From the NCBI RefSeq assembly GCF_900496995.4, contig NC_044024.1:1984001-2048000 (forward strand): DNA of 64,000 nucleotides. Direction: 5' to 3'. Numbering within the stretch: position 1 is the first letter of the stretch; each line of letters opens with the position of its first letter. Shown one piece after another: positions 39,401 through 49,129 of this stretch. A program made the position numbers and the translations under genes. Origin of the DNA: Aquila chrysaetos chrysaetos. Taxonomy: Eukaryota; Chordata; Aves; Accipitriformes; Accipitridae. Below the pieces are notes generated by a model. It ran no database searches. It worked only from the letters and a program-made list of their open reading frames with translations, and had not been told where the DNA came from.

Positions 39401-42400
39401 GGGTTTTTTTCCCAGCAAGACAATAGCAGTGGTGAACGTGGTATAAATTAAGAGCATCCTACTGCTTTAATCCTTAGTGAAAAGGAAGGAAAGTGAATTT
39501 TACATTCAGAAAACTAAATCTGTGGACTCATGCTGCAGAATTTAAAGCACATGGCTGAGTTTCAAAGCAACTTGCCAGCTTGTTTAAACACTTCAGTGTT
39601 AGATAGGTAAACAACACAGGCCTGTATTTTAAAGACCATAACTTAGCTAAACAATTGCTGGCAGGCAATTCTCATAGACTTATACACCAGAAAAACTGGT
39701 ATTTGACCTTGTGGCTGTCTGATGCAGAGCAGGGAAAAAAGAATCAAGTGATCGAGCATCTTTTCTCCCGTGTAATGAGTATCTGGGTCAGGCTGCTGGC
39801 AACAGCCACGTAGGTCAGTAGTAAAGGTAAGCATTTCAAAGCTGCCTTTCAAACCTGCTGTGTCAGGCTGTGTTTTGAGGAACAGCCAAAATCCTGGACT
39901 GTGTGCACAGATTGGAAAGTGGAGTTTCCATCAGCCTCCTAGGCACATGGCTCTGTAAGGTTTCAAAGGACACCCAATCCCTCTCAGACCTCCCCAGTTA
40001 GACATGAAGCCTGGACTAGAAGAGTCTGGCACACCTGGTTTTTACACACTGCAGAAGAAAAGGATCTACTTATGGAGTTTACATTTCAGTATAAACAAAA
40101 ATTGCTCCTGATGGAGATAACATGCACTCTCTTTCTTTGCTGAAAGGGAGTTACAAGCCAAGAATTTAATGCATTAGGCTGAGGGTTAAGCTAAGAGGCA
40201 CAGCTATTCCTGTTGGAGCTCATGTATGCTTTTGAATCTAAGTTCTTGCTTAAAGGCATTTCAACTTGTAGGTGAGACCTTCGCTTATTTAGATTACCAC
40301 CTATTCAAAGGAAGTGCACCTTTGAGATTTTACTACTATCCTTTTCATAAGTTTAAATGTTTGGTATCTTTTTTAGGTCATTTCACAATAAAGTTCATTT
40401 AGGCATGAATTAGTAGGAAAAAAACCTGAGATAAGTGCAAAAGCACAAAGGGGTGCAAGGAACATTTTGCTCCCCTACACAGCCCATTCCCTACTCTGCC
40501 TATCTGTCCCCAAAGCCCTGTACAGTTTGCATAATGAAGCACTTGCCTACATGCGCTGTAGGGAAAGCTCCAACATGGGATCGGTCTCCTCTGTCATTGC
40601 CACAGCAATCGGATAAGGGCATATCTACTTCTGGTTTGAACATTTGCTAATACAGGATATCATCACAAACGTGTAACTCAAAACGCAACTAAAACGAAGG
40701 AAGAATTTACTAAATTGGGTGAAGAGCATGTACCAAAGCTGTCTATGAATATCATAGGGAATTCCAGTAGTTCAAGGTTTGCACAGCAAACTCAGCCAGA
40801 ACAGCAAACCAGCCCAAAGCACCACTTCGCTGCCCCAGTCCTGACACTGCCTCAGTCTGCAGACAGCATGAACCCTCCCTGACAGGAGAGACCTAATAGT
40901 TCCAAGTCCTCTTTTTTGATGTCAAAAGGTTCAAGTAATTTGAAAGTCATCTTTCTGAGAAGCGAGATCTGGGGATCCTCCCTTACTGCTTTTTTGCTTT
41001 ACGTCCAACTAATCTGTAAGGGGCAAAGGCGAGGTGCTGCCTGCTCTCTGGGTCACAGGGCTGGTTTTTGTAAAGCCTGCAGTTGTCCAGGCGCTCCCAG
41101 GTGAGGGCAGAGCTTGCACCTTCCATCTGGCAAAGCCGTGGCTATTACATCTTTCTCAACACTTGACATTTTACCAGCTGACTCACTGACAGCCTGCGTG
41201 CAAGAACAATTGTCAGCATGAGCTTTTCCAGTAGGAAAACATATGGAAGACATTTGATTTTGATCAGTTTGCATCCCAAATTGTCCCGATTCCATGCTTT
41301 CTTCCCCAGTTTATTTGTTTATATGTTGCCATTTCAACCTTTAACACGAGTCAGTTACATGTTTGCTGTTGAAACTACACTGTCAGAGGATCACTTTCTG
41401 GAACGGATCCTACTCTTCACAAGGGTTTCATCTCTCTAAATTACTCCGTAGTTGTAGCTACCAAGATGTTTCTTAGATTACAAGAAGATTACAAACTTTG
41501 TTTTGTATTTGGTTTGCTGTAGTTTACAAGGCAAAAGGTCTTTCTCTTCGTTGTCCAACTTTGCTCCACATTTCCAAGATGTACCGACTGCAGTGCCCAT
41601 GTTCCAACTCACAAACCCTCCTCACTCCAGTGAGGGAGACTTTCCAACTGCTTATCCTCCCAGGCCTTAAAAACAATACTTAGAAGAGCAATAAGAGAAC
41701 ATCAAGACAGTTCAGAAAGCACTTATTTCCAACAAACAGCATGCTTACTTCAACTCTACAATTCTCTAAAGCTTGCTGAACAGAGACAAAGTCTTATAAG
41801 AGCATAGTTTGAGATTTCTGAAATTTCAGGTTCTGAACGTTGACAAAGAGTATAAATGAAATGAAGCTGTTGGTACTTAGGGGAGTCCTTTTTGCAAAGC
41901 ATTTTACATTTGCAAAAAAAGTCCTTTTGAAAGTAATACCATTTTTGCAGAAATTTTTAAGGGAAAAAAAAAAAAAAAGCACCATTGTCCAAAAGTGGCA
42001 AGCATAACTTTGGAAAGTATTTTTGAAAAACATTTCTGAAATACAACATTTCAGTTTTTCACTTTGAAAAACATGTCTAAGGATGCTCCTATTTTCAAAT
42101 AGAAAAAAGGCAAAGCAGTACTTTGTTAACATAGGTTTGGGTTTTTTTAGTACTTTTGCATCAAAAAAGGTTGAAAAACCATAGAACTTTCATTCCTGCA
42201 CAGTTAAAAGCAAACACTGAAACTTTCAGCTTCTTTCTCCTCTTGTTACAAGTTTAGGTGAACATTTCAGACTGTTTGATTCTATACCTGGGCAATATCG
42301 TGGGTCCATGATTTAATTTCTTTCCAAACACACTGGGCCAATTCCATCTCAAATTTTAAAGAAAAACTTTTCCAAGTGGAAAGTTGGAATTAGCAATCAC

Positions 42401-42620
42401 TCTCCTTCCAATAGGAGGACAAGGGAGCGATGGAGGAAGGAAAGGAAAGGCTGAGTACAGTAACTGCTGTGTTCAACTTTGAAAAATCCCAATAATAGTG
42501 AAATTTTTAAAGACTACCTTGAAACCTAATTACTGGTCTTGTTTGCACATCCATTCATTTAGAAAGGAAAGAGTATGTGTTCTCTTGCACAGCCACTTTA
42601 GGTGATAGCAGGTTGCAAGA

Positions 42621-42649
42621 CTGATGGCATCTATTTCTCTCTCCTTTAG
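42621..42649 (+). promoter_or_regulatory. Splice acceptor of the LPAR4 coding exon
   Basis: CTGAT with a branch-type A at 42624 is followed by a C/T-rich run and TTTAG ending at 42649. The spacing from branch A to AG is 25 nt, within the usual range. It implies at least one upstream non-coding exon. Confidence 0.65.
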
Positions 42650-42705
42650 GATGAAAGGATTCGTGACGGAGATGTGGTAGCAAGGTGTCAAGCAACCTTC
42701 CTGGA

Positions 42706-42836
42706 ATGTGTTTCTTCAGGAAGAGAAGAGATCACTGCCTTATTTTATGGATGTCACTGAAGTAGACTTTGAAGTTCTTTGGAAGCACATCACAAACTTG
42801 GCATGGGAAACCACAGCAACAATCATACCTGTTTGA
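42706..42836 (+). promoter_or_regulatory. Upstream ORFs before and overlapping the LPAR4 start
   Basis: Three short frames begin with ATG upstream of the receptor start within the terminal exon: 42651-42680 (9 codons before stop), 42706-42765 (19 codons) and 42747-42836 (29 codons). The last one ends at TGA 42834-42836, so it runs 34 nt into the receptor CDS in another frame, and ribosomes using it would miss the receptor start. Its context is weak to moderate (T at -3, G at +4), while the receptor ATG has G at both positions, which favours leaky scanning. Overlapping uORFs commonly lower translation. The effect here is inferred, not shown. Confidence 0.55.
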
Positions 42837-43849
42837 TAGATGATTCCTTTAAGTATAACTTGTATGGAGCCGTGTACAGCGTGGTCTTCATCCTTGGTTT
42901 GATTACTAACTGTGCCTCCCTCTTTGTTTTCTGCTTTCGGATGAAAATGCGAAGTGAAACAGCCATTTTCATGACAAACCTGGCTGTTTCAGATTTGCTT
43001 TTTGTGTTCACTTTGCCTTTTAAAATTTTTTATAATTTCAACAGGCACTGGCCTTTTGGAGATAGCCTGTGCAAGATTTCTGGTACAGCATTTCTCACTA
43101 ACATCTACGGGAGCATGCTGTTCCTCACCTGCATTAGTGTTGACCGTTTCCTTGCTATCGTCTATCCATTCCGATCTCGCACCATTAGGACCAGGAGAAA
43201 TTCTGCCATAGTCTGTGCTGGTGTTTGGATACTGGTCCTCAGCGGTGGAATTTCAGCTTCATTGTTCTCCACAACCAACATTTCCAACACCAGCACAACC
43301 TGTTTTGAAGGTTTTTCCAAACGTATCTGGAAAACCTATCTGTCTAAGATCACTATATTTATTGAAGTGGCAGGTTTCATAATTCCTTTGCTACTCAACC
43401 TTACGTGCTCTTCTTTAGTTCTCAGGACTCTCCGGAAACCTGCCACCTTGTCTCAGATCGGGACAAACAAAGAGAAAGTATTGAAAATGATCATTGTGCA
43501 TGTGGCCATTTTTGTCGTGTGCTTCGTGCCTTACAATTCCATACTCTTCTTGTATGCTCTGGTGCGGTCCCAAGCAATAGCAAATTGCTCCTTGGAGAGG
43601 TTTGCGAGGACAATGTACCCAATCACATTGTGCATTGCAACAATGAACTGCTGCTTTGACCCTTTCATCTATTACTTTACATCAGAATCCTTCCAGAAGT
43701 CTTTCAATATAAAAACCCAGATAAAAATGGATTCTCTTTTCAAGACTGAGACACCTCTAACAAAGACTGCACTACCAGCACCACAGGATGAAATAAGTGA
43801 CCAGGCTATTACAAATGGAGGAGACCCAACATCTGAATCGCATTTCTAG
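42803..43849 (+). CDS. LPAR4: Lysophosphatidic acid receptor 4 (class A GPCR)
   Basis: Encodes a plasma-membrane receptor for lysophosphatidic acid, from the P2Y-like LPA receptor group (LPAR4/5/6). The family is known to couple to G12/13, Gs and other G proteins. Seen in the 348-aa product: N-glycosylation sequons at N3 and N7; seven hydrophobic segments; N36 in TM1; LAVSD with D64 in TM2; C90 and C167 for the TM3-ECL2 disulfide; DRF at 114-116 in place of DRY; CFVP at 240-243 in TM6; DPFIY at 286-290 in TM7. Further sequons lie at N159/N162 (ECL2) and N261 (ECL3). The TM core is nearly identical to remembered human LPAR4 and clearly closer to it than to LPAR6. Start choice: the frame opens after a TGA at 42770-42772, and 42803 is the first in-frame ATG, with G at -3 and G at +4. 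The human protein is about 370 aa, so the extracellular N-terminus is short here. The whole CDS lies in one exon, as is usual for this gene, and ends with TAG at 43847-43849. Confidence 0.97.
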   Translation: MGNHSNNHTCLIDDSFKYNLYGAVYSVVFILGLITNCASLFVFCFRMKMRSETAIFMTNLAVSDLLFVFTLPFKIFYNFNRHWPFGDSLCKISGTAFLTNIYGSMLFLTCISVDRFLAIVYPFRSRTIRTRRNSAIVCAGVWILVLSGGISASLFSTTNISNTSTTCFEGFSKRIWKTYLSKITIFIEVAGFIIPLLLNLTCSSLVLRTLRKPATLSQIGTNKEKVLKMIIVHVAIFVVCFVPYNSILFLYALVRSQAIANCSLERFARTMYPITLCIATMNCCFDPFIYYFTSESFQKSFNIKTQIKMDSLFKTETPLTKTALPAPQDEISDQAITNGGDPTSESHF

Positions 43850-43883
43850 TGAGATGTTTACACATGGAGTTATCCCCCATTAA

Positions 43884-43952
43884 CTTCTGATTAACACCAT
43901 GTGTGAAATTGTTGTTTCAGAATATGTGGGTTCATACATGGTGTTAATGAAG
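43884..43952 (+). other. Stem-loop in the LPAR4 3' UTR
   Basis: The arms at 43884-43907 and 43931-43952 are complementary. The inner 17-nt arms are TTAACACCATGTGTGAA and TTCATACATGGTGTTAA, which pair fully in RNA apart from one G-U wobble. One further A-T pair, then CTTC with GAAG across a 2-nt bulge, bring the stem to 22 pairs around a 23-nt loop. It starts 35 nt after the stop codon. It could be an mRNA stability or protein-binding element, a hairpin resembling a miRNA precursor, or a small inverted-repeat transposon remnant. No known family is recognised. Confidence 0.6.
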
Positions 43953-44303
43953 AAAAGATGCTGGGGCATAACTACACAGGTAGACAAATCCTTACACTGG
44001 GATGGTCCCATCAGATGCAACAGGTGAACATGAAATATAAAAACCCCAATGGATCTCCCTTTGGAGATTATGGATAGGTAACAATGTATGCGCCAACTAA
44101 GGAGGGAACAGAACAGCTTCTTTAGTCAGAATGTGCCAACATTTGGCATTTTTTTCCCCCAACAGTTGACATGGGACCGGTTGGGAAATAGAAAATTTAA
44201 TTTTCTTAGAGATATCTGTCAATATTTCATGTCTTTGGGAAATGCATCATCATATGTTAACTCAATAACTTCACACAATATGTATGTTTGCTTAAAAAGA
44301 CAT

Positions 44304-44309
44304 AATAAA
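44304..44309 (+). terminator. Poly(A) signal of LPAR4
   Basis: A canonical AATAAA lies 455 nt after the stop codon. It is the first canonical hexamer I see downstream of the CDS. T-rich and GT-containing sequence follows within 50 nt, as expected for a cleavage site near 44325-44345. Longer 3' UTR forms cannot be excluded. Confidence 0.6.
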
Positions 44310-44639
44310 AGCTTTTGGCTTTTCCTTATTTCACTGCAAGACTATACATCCTGGTTTTAATAGATACAGGCATGCTGAATTTATTGTATGGAGAAGTTTC
44401 ATATGTAAATAATTGTTCTGAGAGTAGGCAAAACAGTTGCCTGGTGATAGAGAGAAAAAATAATAAGCGAAAAGAATAATTAATAATGCAGTTTTGAAAG
44501 AAGAAGTTTCATTTTTGTCAGATTAAGCTGCCTTTTAATTTATTTTAAATGGCACCTCCAGGGAGAAGTAAGGAGCTCATTACTGTTCTGTTGCACCTGG
44601 GCTTTTACATCCCAGGAGATTATATGTGACTGTTTCTGG

Positions 44640-44757
44640 CAAGGGCTAGACTATAAAGTCAGCTGAAGGAAAGGGCCTGAAACACCAGAGTTCTTGCAAG
44701 GGCAAATCTCCTATGTGGAAATTGAGTGCAGCTGAAGGGCTGAAGAACCAGAGTGCT
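44640..44757 (+). repeat. Diverged tandem duplication downstream of LPAR4
   Basis: CAAGGGC recurs at 44640 and 44697, and AGCTGAAGG recurs at 44661 and 44730, each followed by a CTGAA...ACCAGAG block in the same order. The spacing differs by about 12 bp, so the copies have diverged by substitution and indel. Confidence 0.5.
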
Positions 44758-45953
44758 GACCTTAGTAAAGAGCTTGTTTGGATAGAGACAGCTGGTGTTG
44801 GAGCATCCAATTAAGAGAAGATCTTGTAAGTGATTGCTTGCCAGTTTTTGCTATACAGTCAACTAATTAAACTAGAGGGTCTCAAAGTAACTCCAAAAGA
44901 AGAGTAAGTAAAACGAGTTAGCCACACTCTTTTCTTAGTCTGTTACAGCAATGTTCTCTTGTTTTTCAATTCATTTATTACATATCCTGCATTTCCTTTT
45001 ATAGATCTAGATGATAGAAATGTATGGAAAGTTACCTATCTGTGTGTCATTGCATTTTAACCGTACGCAAAGTGAAAGCCAGTGCCATGCCCCTTTCCTT
45101 CCCGTGCAGGCCTGAACGCAACTGTTTAGAGGGCTTTTTAAAATTTGTATTTCCTTTGGCCGATGAGCCCATTTCAACACTTGCCATAAAGTGCATATAT
45201 TTCAGAGAAGCTCTTTCCATAACTTCAGATCAAAATGCAAAGTGAGGCAAGAAGGATTTTACAGGCTTCGATACAGGCAGGGTTTTCTGTATGCAGCAAA
45301 CCATCCTTCACAGCGCAATGCTGTCTAGGGAAGAAGAGGGGATTGTGAAACCATCAACAACTCTGACATGTCCTAAGCCGTGTGAAAGACGTGGGGCATC
45401 CCTGTTCCACTGCCCTGCCATTAAATGGTTGTTAAAAATTGTACTTAATGAGAGAAGAGCTCCACTTCTAGGGATGGGAGAGAGAAGGAATGAGAGTGGG
45501 GAGGATTCACTAAAAACCTGAGGGTGCATTTAAAACCATCTTCCTATTTGCAAGAAAAATGTATGGTACACGAGTAAGTGCTCTTCTCCGAGGCAAAAAC
45601 TCATATTATTTCAGTTTTACAAAGACAGATGAGAAACTTGTTTACATGCCAGCTTGCTCTCAATGGGCAACATACAACTGTCAGCTTGTAAATCTTACTT
45701 TAAAGCTGCTGCTTTCCACTTGCAAGCAAGAAGCAGGAAGATGAGATTCCTGAGTTACGTGGGGTTTGGGAGCTTCGTGGGACAGGGCTGTTCTCACACA
45801 TGGTGGCCGCTCAGTCGCTCTGGGGTGAGCGAAAGCAGAATTTGGCCCAGCACCTCAGAGCTGACAGCAGAGGAATAACTCATCTGCAAGAATCCTGGAA
45901 GACCTTCTGCTCTGTGCTCTGCAGACCTTCCTCTAGTTAAATCCAAGGGAAGG

Positions 45954-45974
45954 AAAAAAAAAAAAAAAAAAAAA
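45954..45974 (+). repeat. Poly(A) run of 21
   Basis: Simple A tract 1.6 kb beyond the LPAR4 poly(A) signal. It is not preceded by AATAAA, which argues against a retrocopy tail. Confidence 0.9.
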
Positions 45975-48676
45975 TCACCCTAGAAACCACTGTCTAGGCT
46001 TCTTAAGGAAATGTTAAAAGAGAGGGGGGAAAGAACTGCGTGTGACTGGACAACCTCCAGGCTGTACGTACATAGCTTAACTGTAATCTGAGCATAATGG
46101 GTGTCTTTTTCTAAGTGAAACTAGTGCCAATGCTTACAAATTTCTGTTTGCAGTTTTATGGGGCAAGAGCTGTGGTCGATATTCTCACATAAAATGTAAT
46201 ACTATCATCATGTGCCAAAAGGCTAACTGAAAAGATTCATTATTTTGTAATTTAATACCTTATAAATTATATGGAGATCATATGTTGACTGACACTCACA
46301 TCTGCTAGGATAGTTCTTGACTAATCTTCTTTTCTAGGTCAGGTATACCAAGTAAATGCTCTATGGTTTGTGTATAAACAACCAATTATGCATTCAGAGA
46401 GAGGAAAAGTAATTTTTCAGATGTTGGTAAAGCCAAGCTGGAAGGAATGATGGGGGTACAAAGAAAAGTAGATTCACAGTTTTTCTGGCTGCGGTGCAGC
46501 TCAGTGTTCCTTCTCCCCTTTCTGACAAAGGGCTATTGTCAGCAAACGGCACACACCAGAACTATGAGTTTAAAAGCAAAAATCAAATTAGTTAGAAGTC
46601 GATGCCTTTATCTAGCTGAAGCTGAGAGACAGGACCCAGTAATCCTCTTGGATGCTAAACATACAGCATTAATCAAGGATTTCATTGCTGCCAGCCAGCT
46701 CACTTTTCCTATTCCCCAGTCCTCCACATGCGATTCGTTTGCTGTAAGCTCACCACAAGCTTTGCAACTCATTGCCCTGCTAGAAAGCTGAAGCTCTGAA
46801 AGGGAATATGAAAACCTTTCTGCCCAAACTCACCTTTGTATAGGCACACCCATGCAAAATGCCACGCCAGTCTGAGTTTTCATGGTGGATGTCCTGACAG
46901 GAGGAAGCAGGGCCTTGTATCAGTCACCATGAAAGCCCCTCCTCGTACAGTAGGCTTTTCTTAGTAACACAGCAGGCTCTACATCAGATGAAACGTGCCA
47001 AGTGTTTGTGGGACAGCATAAATCTTCACCAGCTTTGTAGAACCAGTGCAAAGTACCCAGGCTCAAGTCCATGAAATGCAAGAGCAAGCAGGCAGCACAA
47101 GTCACACATAAAAGTCACGTAAGTAAGAAACATGAAAAGTTCCTGTGCTGCACATGCAAGTAAACAGCTACTCATCAGAAAGCAAGGATCTGTTCCTCCT
47201 AACCTTGCCCACCACAGACCTGCCGGATGGATTCAGCCTTTAGGTCCCTCTAAAAATATCCCCATGACATTTTTAGGAAGTTCTCCCTGTGGTGCTGCAG
47301 GGGTGATGGGGTGACACTGTCTGCTCTCCCTCCCTGCCCTCTGCCCAGCAAAACCGTGCTGTATAACGCTGAGAGGACTTCCCTCTGACAAACAGCTGGT
47401 CAAGGAAAAGGGGACCTATCGCACTGATAAGATTATAAGGCACCTCTGATGATCTTCTCAAAGGCCAGTGTCCCTAAAGAGCTCCCCAGTAACGCTCTAT
47501 GTCATTCCCAGTGGGTGGATTTGCTGTACAACAGGCAGGAAATTAGCATCTCAGAAGCGCTGTCTCAGAACAGAGACAGCAACAGAAAACGGTCCCTGTG
47601 AAAGCACGTCTACACAGCGCTCTATTTGGAGAAAGCAAAAATAGGAGGCATGAGGGAACCAAGAGGAGCAGCCGAGACTGTTTCCACAGCACACCATGGA
47701 GCACCCGGAGGAGATGCTCAAATTATCATCGACCCAGGCTGCAAAGTCCAAGCAAAAGAGGCAGAGCGGTGCGTGCCAGGAGCAGCACTGCCAGGCTCCT
47801 GTATGCCCACAGCTCTGCTCAGCAGCCGGCTGCAAAGGCGACTGTCCTGCAGAGACGATCGGGAGAGCCACCCCGCGCTTCTCCGCTGGTGCGGGGCACC
47901 GAAAGCCAGGCTGGGTCTCACTGTGCCAGCCAAGCAAACGTAACCCTAAGCGCAGGATAACCCCAGAGCTTTGCTGTGTCTGAGAGGACAGACTGCAAAT
48001 GGTTCTTTGGGTAGGATTTAAGAACAGAAACAAAACAGTCCTCGTTTCAGTAAGCAGATTAAGTTGCTCAGCATTAAGAAAGAGGCAGAGCTATTCTTCA
48101 TAAGATTAGAAGTCCAAGCCCTGTTTCCCTGCCTAATGCCGGAAAAGCTGTAATTTTAACTTCTGAATGCTGACCTCAAGCTTACCCCTGAGAGTCCTAT
48201 CTGGGCACAAGCTGCACATTTTCTCTCTGACACACTCCTAAGGACCATAACTCAAATCACCCCCGAGATGCTGTGCTACGGATGTGCCTTGTTTAGAAAA
48301 TTAAGTTTGTGGGATATTCAAGATGCACTCAAAAAGCCTAAAAAGTGAGGAAGATCTACTCAAAATACTTTTTTTTACTTCCCACAGCAGTGGTCAAAGA
48401 TGCTTTTCTCTAGGTACCAATTCCAGCTGCTGGAATCTTCTCCATCTCATGTTTGTTCTGTCAATATCTGCGTATATTAATAAGGGCTCATTCTGCCCCT
48501 TGCTGTGCTTTTTGCTCTAGACGTGAAACATAGCGAGTTTGCACCAAGAGTGAAAGATTGCTAGGCAGAGCTGTAGATAGAGCAGATGTGGACAACGTGT
48601 GAAGGACTGTGCCTGCTGGGGTTCCTCATGGGGAAAAGGGCTGGTCGAGTTTTGGAGCATGCTGGGGTGGAGGAAA

Positions 48677-48688
48677 GGGGGGGGGGGG
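48677..48688 (+). repeat. Poly(G) run of 12
   Basis: Twelve consecutive G after a GGGGTGGAGG lead-in. The G-rich stretch 48663-48688 could form a G-quadruplex on the plus strand. Confidence 0.85.
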
Positions 48689-49100
48689 CAGAAAATAGAC
48701 AGTCTTAAGCTTGTCGTTTAACACAGTGATTTTAACCTCTATAAAACGGGTACATTTCACAGCAAAGAAAAGCATAGTGCTATTCCTGTTTTTTCTCTAG
48801 AAACAGTCATTTCAGTTTAATGTTTAACACTGCTGGCTGTTCTTGATTTTGATTCTTAAATTTAGCTTCCATACAAAAACAACAGCACACACACCCACAC
48901 CTAAAACACTGGGACAAGCAAGAAGTTGAGCGGTTTCTCTTTAGGATCACTGTGCATATGTTTTCCCAGAATACTTAACTGTCCAGTACCCAAGAAAACC
49001 CTGCGCTAGCTTTTCTCTGCCTGGGGGATTTTGACCAATATAAATATTGTATAGAACTTAACAACATGCATGTTTTGCACTGTTTGCTCTTTTATGTATC

Positions 49101-49129
49101 TGTGGGCATGTGTGTGCATGTGTGTGTAT
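49101..49129 (+). repeat. TG-rich simple repeat
   Basis: Interrupted TG dinucleotide stretch containing two GCATGTGTGTG-type blocks; a short degenerate microsatellite. Confidence 0.75.

Larger units (their letters stand above)
32045..42649 (+). other. Probable LPAR4 intron 1 (non-coding)
   Basis: The segment lies between a strong donor (GTAAGT at 32045) and the acceptor before the LPAR4 coding exon. It is A/T-rich and has no convincing coding exon. It contains poly(T) at 35778-35797 (20), poly(A) at 36464-36488 (25) and 41964-41978 (15), and a perfect 20-bp tandem duplication at 33452-33491. Open frames within it reach about 125 codons, with no known motif. Its status as an intron depends on the inferred first exon. 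Confidence 0.4.
42650..44330 (+). other. LPAR4: Terminal exon of LPAR4 (5' UTR part, CDS, 3' UTR)
   Basis: The 5' edge is set by a consensus acceptor: a pyrimidine-rich tract runs up to TTTAG with AG at 42648-42649, and CTGAT at 42621-42625 matches the branch-point consensus with its A about 25 nt upstream. The exon would hold about 153 nt of 5' UTR, the complete CDS and about 480 nt of 3' UTR. The 3' end is approximate: it is placed about 20 nt beyond the AATAAA at 44304-44309. A second possible acceptor (TTTCTTCAG) ends at 42719, so a shorter 5' UTR form is possible. No transcript evidence is available here. Confidence 0.7.

Noticed and set aside
42779..42802. Eight-codon N-terminal extension of LPAR4 beginning at TTG 42779
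   Set aside because: TTG is not a usual start in vertebrate nuclear genes. The first in-frame ATG after the upstream stop is 42803 and has strong context.
46447..46791. 114-codon ATG-started frame downstream of LPAR4
   Set aside because: No motif, no nearby promoter or splice signals, and no similarity to P2RY10, GPR174 or other receptors of the neighbourhood.
47559..47580. Short hairpin GCTGTCTC-AGAACA-GAGACAGC
   Set aside because: An 8-bp perfect stem is expected several times by chance in 64 kb, and no gene context gives it meaning.
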